Assembly: GCA_022483465.1 (NCBI GenBank)
Contig: JAKVNF010000004.1
Span: forward strand, 433,713 to 497,712
DNA: 64,000 nt
Reading direction: 5' to 3'
Source of the DNA: Lachnospiraceae bacterium
GTDB lineage: Bacteria; Bacillota; Clostridia; Lachnospirales; Lachnospiraceae
Position numbers and translations under genes: made by a program. Positions 40,684 to 50,315 of the stretch are shown here, piece after piece. Position 1 is the first letter of the stretch; every line of letters starts with the position of its first letter. The notes beneath the pieces were generated by a model. It was not told the origin of the DNA and made no database searches. It was given only the letters and a program-made list of their open reading frames with translations.

Positions 40684-41793
40684 ATGGATTGGTATAGCAA
40701 TTCACTTATTTCACTTTCTAGACAAAGGCATGCAAAGAGTCGATCTGTTAATGCGGAGAACCCAACTGGAGAAAAAGGAAAGGGAGGTATGACTGCAAGC
40801 CCACTTGGACCTTCAAGAAAGGGAAGTCCGGCATTAAGAAATGTACCGGCCGGTGCTGAAGTGGTACTCGGAGATATCAAAGGGCCAGGTGTTATCAATC
40901 ATATTTGGATGACTGTACCAGACAGAACGAGTGAAGCAGATTGTTTTGTATTGTGTGATCTCGTACTTAAAATATACTGGGATGATGATGAGAACCCCTC
41001 CGTAGAATCACCAATTGGAGATTTCTTTTGCTGTGGATTTGGAAGAGAATGTATTGTAAATTCTCTTCCGATTGTAGTAGTGCCGGCAAGAGGGTTGAAT
41101 TGTTATTTTCAGATGCCTTTTAGGAAAAGGGCAAGAATTATTTTGGAGAACCAGCATTCCAATCCCATACCTGCTATTTTTTATCAAATCGATTATAGTC
41201 TTGTAGAAGACGACATGCCGGAAGATATTTGCTATTTCCATGCTCAATGGCGAAGAGAGAGAATTACGCAAAAAGGGGTGGACTATACAATCCTTGACGG
41301 CGTACAAGGAAAAGGACATTATGTTGGCACTTATTTGGCCCTGACTACATTGGAACGGTATTGGTGGGGAGAAGGAGAAGTAAAATTTTACATCGATGGA
41401 GATGATCAGTACCCTACGATTTGCGGTACAGGAACAGAGGACTACTTTGGAGGGTCATGGAGTTTTGCTAAGCAGGAAAACGGAAGGACTGTAGAACAGA
41501 ATTACTGCACACCATTCCTTGGTTACCCGTACTACTCTCGTCATGATGAGGCAATTCATAACCCATATCACAATGATGACATTATGCCACAGAGGGGATT
41601 CTACAGATGGCATATCCTGGATCCTGTGTCATTTAATGAGAATCTGCGTGTAACAATTCAACAGATAGGCGTCGGATATCGAGGACTTTTTGAACGTCAA
41701 GATGATGTCGCTAGTGTCGCATATTGGTATCAAACTTTGCCGCATGTAAAGTTCAAAAGTCTCTTACCAAAAGAAGAGCGCTGGCCCAGATAG
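40684..41793 (+). CDS. GH172 (DUF2961) family glycoside hydrolase
   Basis: 369 residues, the usual size of DUF2961 proteins. There is no signal peptide, so it acts inside the cell. Typical stretches are LRNVPAGAEVVLGDIKGPGV then INHIWMTVPDR at the N-terminus, IGDFFCCGFG, NCYFQMPFRKRARIILEN and the conserved ICGTGTEDYFGGSWSF, which carries a Glu implicated in catalysis in this family. Characterised GH172 enzymes act on alpha-D-fructofuranosides (difructose anhydrides) or on arabinofuranosides. With the ABC importer it suggests uptake and cleavage of a furanoside oligosaccharide. The exact sugar cannot be read from the sequence. Confidence 0.88.
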   Translation: MDWYSNSLISLSRQRHAKSRSVNAENPTGEKGKGGMTASPLGPSRKGSPALRNVPAGAEVVLGDIKGPGVINHIWMTVPDRTSEADCFVLCDLVLKIYWDDDENPSVESPIGDFFCCGFGRECIVNSLPIVVVPARGLNCYFQMPFRKRARIILENQHSNPIPAIFYQIDYSLVEDDMPEDICYFHAQWRRERITQKGVDYTILDGVQGKGHYVGTYLALTTLERYWWGEGEVKFYIDGDDQYPTICGTGTEDYFGGSWSFAKQENGRTVEQNYCTPFLGYPYYSRHDEAIHNPYHNDDIMPQRGFYRWHILDPVSFNENLRVTIQQIGVGYRGLFERQDDVASVAYWYQTLPHVKFKSLLPKEERWPR

Positions 41794-41872
41794 TAAATTA
41801 AGTAGTAGAAATAACATGGCAGATCTGACATCAAGCAGATTACTTATCAATGAGAGTAAAATGAGGCACTAA

Positions 41873-43120
41873 ATGAAGAAAAAAGTCATAATTCTGATTG
41901 TACTTACATGCGTGTCTCTTGGAAGTATTGCTGCGTGTGGTGAACAGAATAATAATTCTGCGGTAACAAGCGATTCAGAGACTATTAACGACACAGAAGA
42001 AATAACACTTTTAAGCACAGATAGTACAAGCACAGAATATCAAGAGTTTATAAAAGAAGCAGAAGATACTCTAAATATCAAAATCAACCTGCAGACGGCC
42101 AGTGCTAATGCGGATAACCGACAGGCCCAATTTTCGAATATCCTTGCATCTGGAGATACATCAATCGACGTTCTTACACTCAATGATGAAATGATGAGTG
42201 AGTTCAAGACAAAAGGATATCTTGAACCGATTTCAGAGGAAGTCGTTCCTGAAGATATTCGCGCTACTTATCAGCAGAATTATTTACATTCGATTCCTAT
42301 GGAAAATGGCGTTCTATACTCAGTGCCTTTTTATATGGATATTATCATGTATTGGGTAAATCAAAGCATATTAGACGATGCTGGTATCAGTGAGATTAAG
42401 AATTTAGATGATTTTGAAACGCTTCTTAAAGCAGATTATAGAGAAGGAGTGTATGGATATGGCGGATCCTGGGAAAGAACTTATGCGTATAATGAGATCT
42501 ATCAGTTTGTAAATATGATGGGTGGAGATTATTTAGACTGGAATAATCCCAAATCTAAAAGTGCAGTGAAGTTTCTTCATGACATGGCTGAGCACGGTTA
42601 TACACCAAAAGATCAGCTTGTGGACCAATATGATCAGATGGAGCAGAAGTTCATGGAGGGAAAATACGCATCTATCTTTATGTATAGTGGAGCAATGAAT
42701 ACATTTGTTCAAGAAAATACATATGGATCAGAAAAAATTCATATTGTACCTCTTCCAAACTTCGGCGCTGGAAAAACAACCGTTGCAGCTTGGCAATACG
42801 TGATTAATCGCAGTTCAAAGCATAAGGCTGCTGCAGAGCGTTTCTTATCATGGTGCGCAAGTGATGAGGGAAGTATAGCGTACAGCAGGGCCATGAATCG
42901 CCTTCCGGCAAGGATAGATATTGCAAACGAAAGCTTGAATATTCCGGATATTGATATAATGCGTAGCTATATTTCTAACTATGAACTTGATGCTCGAGAA
43001 TTTTCGTCTACTCCAATGCAAAGCGTAACTGAAATGGGTGAGACATTTCAATTATATATAACTGACCAGATATCATTAGATGAATTCTGCCAAAAAGCAC
43101 AAATAATTGTTGATGAATAA
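41873..43120 (+). CDS. second ABC sugar-binding lipoprotein, paralogue
   Basis: 415 residues from ATG 41873. Lipoprotein signal with Cys ~22 (SIAACGEQ). It aligns along its length with the protein at 37449-38798: the shared VYGYGGSWERTYAYNEIYQF then VNMMGGDYLDWNNPKS block is nearly the same. The N-terminal linker is shorter and the ligand region differs (YSVPFYMDIIMYWVNQSILD). Two binding proteins for one permease pair suggests that two related ligands use the same channel. It is the last gene of the operon, 15 bp before a truncated IS1595 copy. Confidence 0.9.
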   Translation: MKKKVIILIVLTCVSLGSIAACGEQNNNSAVTSDSETINDTEEITLLSTDSTSTEYQEFIKEAEDTLNIKINLQTASANADNRQAQFSNILASGDTSIDVLTLNDEMMSEFKTKGYLEPISEEVVPEDIRATYQQNYLHSIPMENGVLYSVPFYMDIIMYWVNQSILDDAGISEIKNLDDFETLLKADYREGVYGYGGSWERTYAYNEIYQFVNMMGGDYLDWNNPKSKSAVKFLHDMAEHGYTPKDQLVDQYDQMEQKFMEGKYASIFMYSGAMNTFVQENTYGSEKIHIVPLPNFGAGKTTVAAWQYVINRSSKHKAAAERFLSWCASDEGSIAYSRAMNRLPARIDIANESLNIPDIDIMRSYISNYELDAREFSSTPMQSVTEMGETFQLYITDQISLDEFCQKAQIIVDE

Positions 43121-43134
43121 GATTAATGCGGAAT

Positions 43135-43640
43135 GGCGTTAGTAAGAAAACGGGTTGATAAGCTTTGAAGCATTCTAATGTAAGTATAAAAATATATTGT
43201 TTTGTACATTCCATTGTACAATACTTCTCTCTAACTTGGACTACATAGTCTTGCCAGGAGTGCAAGACTATGAGCTGCATTGAAAGCATACTGACCGAAG
43301 CAAGAGATCTTTCCAGAGACGACCTGATTCTTCTTGTTAACAAGCTCATGGAGAGTTTCTCCCATGAAACTGCAACATCTTCTCCGAAGAAGATGACTGC
43401 TCCGCGTTTGGACTGTCCAAACTGCCATTCCAATGCTCATGTTGTTAGAAATGGACACAAGCACGGTAAGCAGGCGTACATCTGCAGGCAGTGCGGAAAG
43501 TCTTTTGTTACGACAAGCAACACACTGCTGTCGGGTTCACACTTTGGCACCAAGATCTGAACCAAGGTTCTGGAAGAGACGCTCAGGGGGACCTCTCTGG
43601 ATAAGACGGTCAGGTCACTTGCAAGCCAGGGATGCAAGAT
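43135..43640 (+). pseudogene. truncated IS1595-family element with a degenerate transposase gene
   Basis: It begins with the IS1595 end GGCGTTAG and matches copies 1 and 2 until 43640, where similarity stops abruptly. The transposase frame starts at 43270 and keeps the zinc ribbon (CPNCHSNAHVVRNG...CRQCGKSF). TGA at 43558-43560 replaces the Trp codon found in the intact copies, and then the gene is cut. It differs at many third positions, so it is an older arrival. TGTTGGCATCGGG at 43641 looks like an IS3-type end, so an IS may have caused the truncation. Confidence 0.88.
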
Positions 43641-43771
43641 TGTTGGCATCGGGCTGAATTAACCCCCCAAGGGGCTTGTTTAACCCGCCCTTAACAATGC
43701 AACTAAAATGGGTACTTGTATTGCCGATACCAACAGGCATGGGAAATGCATATGTTGCTGCTCTTTCCTGG

Positions 43772-43882
43772 TGTCACAAGACTGCTCTACCGAGTTGTCA
43801 CAAACCTGCTCTACCTCTTGTCACAATTAATTCGCATATACGAAATCTCCGTTAACCATTGCTGGCTAACGGAGATCTTTTT
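43772..43882 (+). repeat. TTGTCACAA repeats and following terminator
   Basis: TTGTCAC/GTGTCAC units at 43772, 43796 and 43819 (23-24 bp apart) alternate with CTGCTCTACC. They are followed by a strong terminator (14-bp stem with one mismatch, arms ATCTCCGTTA/TAACGGAGAT, 43845-43876, then T-run). Arms followed by a hairpin resemble the left side of the attachment sites, but no Glu-Leu-Glu end is visible here. Confidence 0.5.
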
Positions 43883-43959
43883 GTTCTTAACACCTCATGG
43901 ATTTATGGGGATTCAGCAGTGGGTCCCCTGGTCATCGCTCCGGCAGGGCCGCTGCGACA

Positions 43960-44235
43960 TTACTCCTCAAACAGATCTGTATCGATGTCATTGTACGGAT
44001 CCAGATCTTTGGGATCCAGGAAACCATCCAGCACTTCAGTCGGAAACAGCCTTTCCATTTCCTTCTCGTAGGCACTGTTCCAGCTGCAGATGTCCTCGCA
44101 TACGCTCTGATACGCCTCCCGATATCTGTCCCGGGAGCATTCAAGAGTCCGGATGATGTCCTCGAAGAGGGCGATGTCCCGTACCGTCTGCCTGGCCAGA
44201 TCCAGCAGCTCGTTGTACCTTTCGACCAGCTCCGA
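43960..44235 (-). pseudogene. C-terminal fragment of an unrecognised alpha-helical protein
   Basis: An open frame of about 91 codons ends at TAA 43960-43962. It reads ELVERYNELLDLARQTVRDI, ALFEDIIRTLECSRDRYREA and ends with an acidic tail DLDPYNDIDTDLFEE. It looks strongly helical, perhaps coiled-coil, and its codon use is GC-rich and gene-like. The 5' end is cut off exactly where the IS3-type end begins (44236). I do not recognise the family. A shorter frame in another register (43932-44144) is a shadow of this one. Confidence 0.5.
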
Positions 44236-44590
44236 TGTTAGGGTCGGGTTAAAAGGGCCAGTCGGGGGTGCGGACGGAATCTTGGACCGCCATTAGACGT
44301 CTAGCATAAGCATCTTGCGATACTGAAGTGGGCTTAGCCCTCCTAGTGAAAGCTTAATCCGTTCTGCTGAATACCAGCGTATGTACTTGTCGACTTTCTC
44401 AATGAACTGGTCAATTGTTACATTCTTCCAGTTATGCCCATAGTACATCTCGTTTTTCAATCGACCGAAAAAGCCTTCACAGGCTGAATTGTCTGGAGAG
44501 CATCCCTTTTTTGACATAGATCTGATCAGTCCAGCTGAATTCATACGATCAATCCACCCAGGCCATCGATAATGGCAGCCTCTGTCTGAG
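44236..44590 (-). mobile_element. IS3-family element, 3' half (left, inverted copy)
   Basis: It starts with the IS end TGTTAGGGTCGGG and contains the last third of an IS150-type OrfB (stop at 44293-44295; SMSKKGCSPDNSACEGFFGR and YIRWYSAERIKLSLGG). The same half occurs in opposite orientation at 54899-55247. The 5' half of the element is missing on both sides. Confidence 0.85.
44293..44590 (-). pseudogene. IS3-family OrfB transposase, C-terminal fragment
   Basis: The frame has no genuine start. It covers the stretch from HSDRG-like NSDRGCHYRW through the catalytic Glu region (CSPDNSACEGFFGRLKNEM) to the end of the rve domain (LGGLSPLQYRKML). The first two catalytic Asp blocks lie upstream and are lost, so it is inactive. 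It is almost identical to the inverted copy at 54899-55190. Confidence 0.85.
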
Positions 44591-44683
44591 TTATACCGAA
44601 TTCAGGATAACTCAGACTATGCCGAAGAAAAAACTATGCCGAAGTTCATGATAAGCCCTTTACACTAAAGTGTTTATTCGATT

Positions 44684-44991
44684 GGCGTTAGTAAAGAACC
44701 GGGTTGATGGGTTCCATACCACAACCTCCATGGTGAACTCTCGACGCGATAATGTCCGATGAAGATATAGAATCCCCATTTGGAGCTCTTTTCTTCTCCG
44801 CATAATGCCTATCTTGTTATTTATAGTCACATACTCGGCAAGTGAGTGTATGTGTTTAGGCAATCTAGGTGATGCTTTGTTACATGATGCAACACAGCAC
44901 GGATAGGAGTGTACCCAGCTCGAGCTCAAAGTGAGGTATTAGTGGTCTCATGCTAGGCGATCGCTTATCAACCCGTTTCTTAACTAACGCC
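44684..44991 (-). mobile_element. 308-bp MITE, copy c
   Basis: Same element as copy a, in the opposite orientation. It has an 8-bp duplication ATTCGATT on both sides (44676-44683 and 44992-44999). It sits between the RIT left end and the first recombinase gene. Confidence 0.94.
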
Positions 44992-45066
44992 ATTCGATTT
45001 TTTCGGCATAGTATTCTGTACAATTGAAGTACCTTAATAAACTTTCACAACAAGGAGGTACTTCAT

Positions 45067-46266
45067 ATGAACATTGGCAACATATGTAAGCTTCTTCTGA
45101 AAGCGCTCTCCGAAGCCGGTTTCAATGAGAGCACTCTGCTCAACTATCGTGGCGTTATCCGCCGGTTCAAGGCCTTTTGCAAGGAAAAGGGCTATTCGGA
45201 ATACAGCACGGATGTTGGACAGGCTTATGCTGACGATGTGATAAGCAAAAAGACTGGAAAATTTAGCAAACAGCGTTACTTTTCACAAGGGAGATTCGCA
45301 AGATTACTAAATTCCTACTGTCTCACCGGCAGCTTCGACTTATCCCCGATGAAGAGAGGTATGGAAGCCCCTGGTAATGAGATGCTTTGCGGGCTCTACA
45401 AGGATTATATCAGCTACCTTGAGGATAAATATTCTAACAACAACACCTTGTCATTCTATAGGTATGAGGCTCTATGCCTCTTCAGGTTCCTTGATTTCGT
45501 CGGTATCTCCAATCTTAACGACGTCTCTGCAGCAACCGTGGTTGATTATCTGAAAACTACAAAGCAGAACCGGCAACGTGCCGTACTCTGTGGGCTCAGG
45601 CTGTATTTTACCTTCATTGAGCGGGAGGATCTTTTTGCAGTCATTAATGGCATGCATGCCTACAGATCCAAGAGGATAATTCCTGTGTTGACTGACGATG
45701 AGATGTCCAGGCTTAAGGAAACGATTGAATCAGGGGATGTCTCAAACCGAGACGCTGCAATCATCTTATTAGGGCTCTCGACAGGCATAAGGGCTATAGA
45801 TCTCATAAACCTCAGGCTTTCAGACATTGATTGGAACAGCGAGACCATCTCTTTCAAGCAGTCAAAGACAGGCAACCTGGTATGCATACCTCTGACAGTA
45901 GCTGTAGGGAACGCCATAGCAAGATATCTTTATGAGGATCGTCCATCTGCTGATAATGACTACCTCTTTGTGCGGGATCTTGCGCCATTTGGGCCTTTAA
46001 GCGGGCATTCGTCCTGCTATGACATTGTTAAAAAGGCATTCGAAAAAGCAGGCATAAGCAGAGACGGCCGCATCTTCGGAATGCACATGCTGCGGCATAA
46101 CGCCGCATCAGTCATGGTGCGGAACGAGGTGCCGGTATCAACAGTAGCTGCTGTTCTTGGGCATTCAAGCACAGATACAACAGATATATACATCACAACC
46201 GATGAAGCGAAGCTCAGGGAGTGCGTGCTCCCCATGACGGGCATCTCGAAGGAGGTGAACGCATGA
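45067..46266 (+). CDS. tyrosine recombinase, RIT gene A
   Basis: 399 residues from ATG 45067 (CAAGGAGG upstream). Phage-integrase fold: SAM-like N-terminal core-binding part to ~residue 200, then the catalytic domain. Catalytic residues visible: Arg in LSTGIRAIDLINLRL, HxxR in GMHMLRHNAASVMVR, His in AAVLGHSSTDTTDIYI with the Tyr nucleophile at the end of that block. Its stop overlaps the next start (ATGA). Three consecutive tyrosine recombinases in one operon define RIT elements; all three are thought to be needed for movement. Confidence 0.92.
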   Translation: MNIGNICKLLLKALSEAGFNESTLLNYRGVIRRFKAFCKEKGYSEYSTDVGQAYADDVISKKTGKFSKQRYFSQGRFARLLNSYCLTGSFDLSPMKRGMEAPGNEMLCGLYKDYISYLEDKYSNNNTLSFYRYEALCLFRFLDFVGISNLNDVSAATVVDYLKTTKQNRQRAVLCGLRLYFTFIEREDLFAVINGMHAYRSKRIIPVLTDDEMSRLKETIESGDVSNRDAAIILLGLSTGIRAIDLINLRLSDIDWNSETISFKQSKTGNLVCIPLTVAVGNAIARYLYEDRPSADNDYLFVRDLAPFGPLSGHSSCYDIVKKAFEKAGISRDGRIFGMHMLRHNAASVMVRNEVPVSTVAAVLGHSSTDTTDIYITTDEAKLRECVLPMTGISKEVNA

Positions 46267-47228
46267 GGAAATTTACAAGCAATCTTGCGCCAAAGCTCAA
46301 AGATTTCCTGAGTTATAAGAACGCTCTCGGCATCAAGTATGAGACAAGCCGCGTTTATCTGCTGCAGCTCGACCGCTATAATCTTGAACACGGCAACAAC
46401 AGTTCTCTTACAAAGGAGGTGGCTGAGGGCTGGGTTATCCAGCACACAGAAAAATCTGAAACTCGAGACAGGAGCTTTCTGCCTCCAATCAGGGAGTTTG
46501 GGAGGTATCTTCGCAGCATCGGAGACAGCAGTGCCTACGTCCTTGACGACAGGTTCTCCATCCAGCACTATCACGCAGAAGTTTATCTTATGACAAGCGA
46601 TGAGATATCGAAATTTTTCAAAGAGTGCGATTCTTATGTGCTCCGCGTGAAACTTCAGGGAAGGCCATATGTCTTTCCGGCGTTCTACAGATTCCTCTAC
46701 TGCTGTGGTGTCAGGTGCGCTGAAGCAAGAAAGCTGAAATGCCATGATGTCCATCTGGACGATGGATATATCGACATCCTGGACGCCAAATCTCACAGAG
46801 ACCGACGGTTGTATATTTCTGCCGAACTTACAGACTATTTAAGGAAATATGAGGTTGCCATCTCGCGATGTTTTCCTGAAAGAGAATACTTTTTTCCTGG
46901 TGGTCACGGAGGCAACTGTTCCTCTTCTGCGGTTTCGGCGAACTTCCGCAACATATGGATTTCAGCCGGGCTGAAAAGGGATGGAAGGATCAAACCTCGG
47001 GCTTATGATTTCCGGCACCACTTCGCCTGCGCTAACATCATGCGCTGGTCTGAAGAAGGCAGGGATGTCCAGGCGATGCTTCCATATCTCATGAGGTATA
47101 TGGGACATGCCTCGCTAGAGAGCACCTACTATTACATCCATCTGATTCCTGATTACTTCCCTCAGTATTCCTCTCTGACGGCATCATCTGAAGACTTGAT
47201 ACCGGAGGTGGAAGACTATGAAGTATAA
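46263..47228 (+). CDS. tyrosine recombinase, RIT gene B
   Basis: 321 residues from ATG 46263 in the ATGA overlap; the frame is open further upstream, inside gene A, but without a site. Catalytic set: Arg in YCCGVRCAEARKLKCHDVH, HxxR in YDFRHHFACANIMRW, His in LMRYMGHASLESTYYYIHL with Tyr in the YYY run. It has the short N-terminal domain typical of the middle RIT recombinase. It is intact and overlaps gene C by 11 bases. Confidence 0.92.
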   Translation: MRKFTSNLAPKLKDFLSYKNALGIKYETSRVYLLQLDRYNLEHGNNSSLTKEVAEGWVIQHTEKSETRDRSFLPPIREFGRYLRSIGDSSAYVLDDRFSIQHYHAEVYLMTSDEISKFFKECDSYVLRVKLQGRPYVFPAFYRFLYCCGVRCAEARKLKCHDVHLDDGYIDILDAKSHRDRRLYISAELTDYLRKYEVAISRCFPEREYFFPGGHGGNCSSSAVSANFRNIWISAGLKRDGRIKPRAYDFRHHFACANIMRWSEEGRDVQAMLPYLMRYMGHASLESTYYYIHLIPDYFPQYSSLTASSEDLIPEVEDYEV

Positions 47229-48237
47229 CAGGAAGAAGGACAAGGACTTCTGGCTGCTTGCACGTTCATATCTTCATGATTACATGCCTGTTGTCAGAAA
47301 TCTTTCAGATAAATCTGTGGAGGCCTATAAACAGTCACTTAAGACATACCTGTCGTTCCTTAAAGAATCGAAATCGCTGAACGAAGACAGGGTTACCTTT
47401 GAGGCCTTTACAAGGGACAATGTAAAAGAGTATGTCGCATGGCTAAAGAACAAAGATTATTCGGCAAAAACAATAAATCTGAAGCTGACCGCAATCCGCT
47501 CATTCCTCAAGTACTGTTCAGAGGAAGATTTTGAACTCAGGGGAGTTTATACTGATGTCTGCACTGTCAAAAAGATTAAGGAAGATAAAAAGCCTATCGA
47601 ATATCTCGCTCCGGAAGCAACTGCTGCAATCCTGAGCGCTTATGGACTGAAAACAGCAAAGCAACGACGTAACCGCATGCTGTTGATCCTGCTGTATGAT
47701 AGTGGTGCCAGAGTACAGGAGCTTGCTGACCTTATGGTGTCTTCGCTTCACATAGATGCTGCCAATCCGTACATAACACTGGTTAGAAAAGGACGGAAGA
47801 GTCGCAACGTTCCTCTGATGTCCAAAACCGTGAAGCACCTGAAAAACTATCTCAAAGAGTTTCATCCTAATGGAGATGACTCTCCATTGTTTTACAGCCT
47901 CATGGACGGCAGACCACACAAGCTTTCAACCGACAGTATAAGCCTCATTTTAAAGAACGCTGCTGATACTGCCCAGAAGTCCTGTGAATCTGTTCCTGAA
48001 AACGTTCATTGTCACCTCATGAGGAAGACCAAGGCTATGGATCTTTACAAAAATGGTGTGCCGCTTCCCTTTATAATGCAACTTTTGGGCCATGAGAGTA
48101 TGTCCACCACATCCGGCTTTTACGCTTTCGCTACGTTGGAGATGATGAGCGAGGCAATAAACAAATCTGCACCCAAAATGGCAGATGATGAAAAACTTTG
48201 GAAAAAAGAGGCTGTGAGATGTCATGCAGCAAATTAA
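47218..48237 (+). CDS. tyrosine recombinase, RIT gene C
   Basis: 339 residues from ATG 47218 with GGAGG inside gene B. The N-terminal SAM-like domain (SLKTYLSFLKE, VKEYVAWLKNKDYSAKTINL) is of the XerD/IntI kind. Catalytic: Arg in YDSGARVQELADLMV, HxxR in HCHLMRKTKAMDLY, His in IMQLLGHESMSTTSGFYAFA with Tyr in the last block. It is intact and ends the trio. A hairpin disrupted by IS1595 copy 2 (AAGGAGAAG on one side, CTTCTCCTT on the other) may have been its terminator. Confidence 0.92.
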   Translation: MKYNRKKDKDFWLLARSYLHDYMPVVRNLSDKSVEAYKQSLKTYLSFLKESKSLNEDRVTFEAFTRDNVKEYVAWLKNKDYSAKTINLKLTAIRSFLKYCSEEDFELRGVYTDVCTVKKIKEDKKPIEYLAPEATAAILSAYGLKTAKQRRNRMLLILLYDSGARVQELADLMVSSLHIDAANPYITLVRKGRKSRNVPLMSKTVKHLKNYLKEFHPNGDDSPLFYSLMDGRPHKLSTDSISLILKNAADTAQKSCESVPENVHCHLMRKTKAMDLYKNGVPLPFIMQLLGHESMSTTSGFYAFATLEMMSEAINKSAPKMADDEKLWKKEAVRCHAAN

Positions 48238-48400
48238 ACTCCCCACCTACCGCACTATAGCGGCAGATTGATTTCTGAAGTTCATAAAAATGATGATCCT
48301 AGCGTGCTGTCTTATGCGGCATGCTTTTTTCGTATACTGTTGACTATTCTAACAATCCGATTATGATAGTCTCCCGAAAGAAGGATAAGAAAAAGGAGAA

Positions 48401-49614
48401 GGCGTTAGTAAGAAAACGGGTTGATAAGCTCCAAAGCATTTTAGCAGAAGTATAAAATATGCCGTTTTGTACATTCTGCTGTACAACGGCCTTCTCTAAC
48501 TTGAACTACAATAGTCTTGCCAGGAGGGCAAGACTATGAGCTGCATTGAGCGCATACTGACCGAAGCCAGAGATCTTTCCAGGGACGACCTGATTCTTCT
48601 TGTTAACAAGCTCATGGAGGGCTTCTCCCATGAGAGTGCAACCTCTTCTCCGAAGAAGATGATTGCTCCCCGTTTGGATTGTCCGATCTGCCATTCCAAT
48701 GCTCATGTTGTTAGGAATGGACACAAACATGGAAAACAGGCATACATCTGCAGGCAATGTGGAACGTCATTTGTTACAACGAGCAACACTTTGCTCTCAG
48801 GCTCACACTTTGGTACTGAGATCTGGACCAAGGTTCTGGAAGAGACGCTCAGGGGGACCTCTCTGGATAAGACGGTCAAGTCACTTGCCAGCCATGGATG
48901 CAAGATCAGCCATAGCAGTCTGTTCTTCATGCGGCATAAGATCATGCTTGCTCTCGAGGACATGCAGGTGGAGCAGCCAGCCACGGTGGAAGATGTCGTG
49001 GAAGCGGATGAAACCTACGTTCCGGAGTCCAAAAAAGGTACGAAATTTGGCCCTGATGCCAGTCGAAAGCCCCGCAAGCGTGGCACTCCCGCATCCAAAC
49101 GCGGCCTTTCAGACGAGCAGATCTGTATCTGCACCGCAGTACAGCGCAAGACTGGCGATCTGATCGTGAAATCCGAGAACCGGGCAAGGCCTTCCAGTGC
49201 GGATGTTGTTGATATCTATACTGGTCATGTCCAGAAGGGAACACTTTTCCTGACGGACGGCATGAATGTGTATCCAAGACTGGGCAAGATCCTGGGAATC
49301 ACGGTCATGAATGTGAAGAAGGAGTCGGCAAGTTTCTTCAATCTGAACACTGTGAACAACCTTCACTCCTTTATCAAGCACCGCTATATCGAATATCGCG
49401 GCGTGGCTACCAAGTATTTGAACCGTTACAACCTCGTATTCCGGGCAGCGTACAGGCAGAGGACCACGATTGGGGAACTTGCGGACGCTCTCTTTGCATC
49501 CAGGAATCCCAAGAAGGTACACCATTATGGAGATGTTAAGGAGCTCAATCTGCTTGCAATTTGATGACTACAAGATGCACTTATTGCTTATCAACCCGTT
49601 TTCTTACTAACGCC
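48401..49614 (+). mobile_element. IS1595-family insertion sequence (copy 2)
   Basis: 1214 bp, the same as copy 1, with an 8-bp duplication AAGGAGAA at 48393-48400 and 49615-49622. It lies between the RIT recombinases and the DUF6431 gene and splits a putative terminator stem. Confidence 0.95.
48536..49564 (+). CDS. IS1595-family (ISXO2-like) transposase
   Basis: 342 residues, identical to the enzyme at 4688-5716 except for Gly instead of Ser in NVYPRLGKILG. Zinc ribbon and DDE blocks are intact. Near identity of the two copies with clean, different target duplications indicates recent movement within this genome. Confidence 0.95.
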   Translation: MSCIERILTEARDLSRDDLILLVNKLMEGFSHESATSSPKKMIAPRLDCPICHSNAHVVRNGHKHGKQAYICRQCGTSFVTTSNTLLSGSHFGTEIWTKVLEETLRGTSLDKTVKSLASHGCKISHSSLFFMRHKIMLALEDMQVEQPATVEDVVEADETYVPESKKGTKFGPDASRKPRKRGTPASKRGLSDEQICICTAVQRKTGDLIVKSENRARPSSADVVDIYTGHVQKGTLFLTDGMNVYPRLGKILGITVMNVKKESASFFNLNTVNNLHSFIKHRYIEYRGVATKYLNRYNLVFRAAYRQRTTIGELADALFASRNPKKVHHYGDVKELNLLAI

Positions 49615-49739
49615 AAGGAGAAGATCCACGCCCAGACAGCCGGTCTTCTCCTTAAGCACTATGTACGCAATGTGAACCGCCGGGCTCTCACCTTGCCAGT
49701 GAACACACCACCGTCCCACATATACGTAAAGCTAACATT

Positions 49740-50315
49740 ATGATAAGGAGAATTTCGTTACTTTGCAATACCCAGAGGATCTCAGAGCCAGATGATCTTC
49801 TGTTCACATACCCCGGAGATGAACTCCCAGACCTTTCGCTTGTCAACTGCCCGGCCTGCCGCGCCAGAGGCATGTATCAGCCCCACGGCAGCTACAAGCG
49901 CTACGTTGTGGATGTGTATCGGGGAAAGATATACGAACTCCAGGTCGCTGTCCCCAGAGTCAGATGTACCTGTGGGCATACCCATGCTCTCCTGAAAGAC
50001 ACACTCATTCCCTACTCCCAGTACACCCTGCGGTTCATCCTCACGGTCCTGAAGGCCTATTTCCGCCACAGCCGCACCGTAGCACAGATCTGTCGGGACT
50101 TCTGCATCGCCGCGCCGACCCTGTACCGGTGGAAGCGTGTCTTTCTGGCACACCGAGAGCTCTGGCTGGGGCTCCTGCGCAGCCGGGACAGTGATCCCTC
50201 ATACTTTCTGAGATCCATCGATCATCAGCCGCATCTCTCTTCCTTCCTGCACGCATTCTTTCTCAGGGCAGCTACCTCATTCCTGCAGCTGCACAGGAAT
50301 CCGGCATACTCCTGA
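49740..50315 (+). CDS. DUF6431-family protein of a transposition unit
   Basis: 191 residues from ATG 49740. N-terminal zinc-binding Cys motif (VNCPACRARGMYQPHGSYKR, then RCTCGHTHALL), a conserved LKDTLIPYSQYTLRFILTVL helix, and a helix-turn-helix VAQICRDFCIAAPTLYRWKR. It stands 105 bp ahead of the rve-type transposase and AAA ATPase genes on the same strand. The related gene at 22423-22980 stands ahead of an IS21 pair. It probably binds DNA; whether it is needed for transposition is unknown. Confidence 0.75.
   Translation: MIRRISLLCNTQRISEPDDLLFTYPGDELPDLSLVNCPACRARGMYQPHGSYKRYVVDVYRGKIYELQVAVPRVRCTCGHTHALLKDTLIPYSQYTLRFILTVLKAYFRHSRTVAQICRDFCIAAPTLYRWKRVFLAHRELWLGLLRSRDSDPSYFLRSIDHQPHLSSFLHAFFLRAATSFLQLHRNPAYS

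Noticed and set aside
45067-48237. The three tyrosine recombinases as integrases of the guaA islands
   Set aside because: They form a RIT trio with their own inverted ends and lie far from the guaA core; none has the position or the single-gene layout of a guaA integrase.
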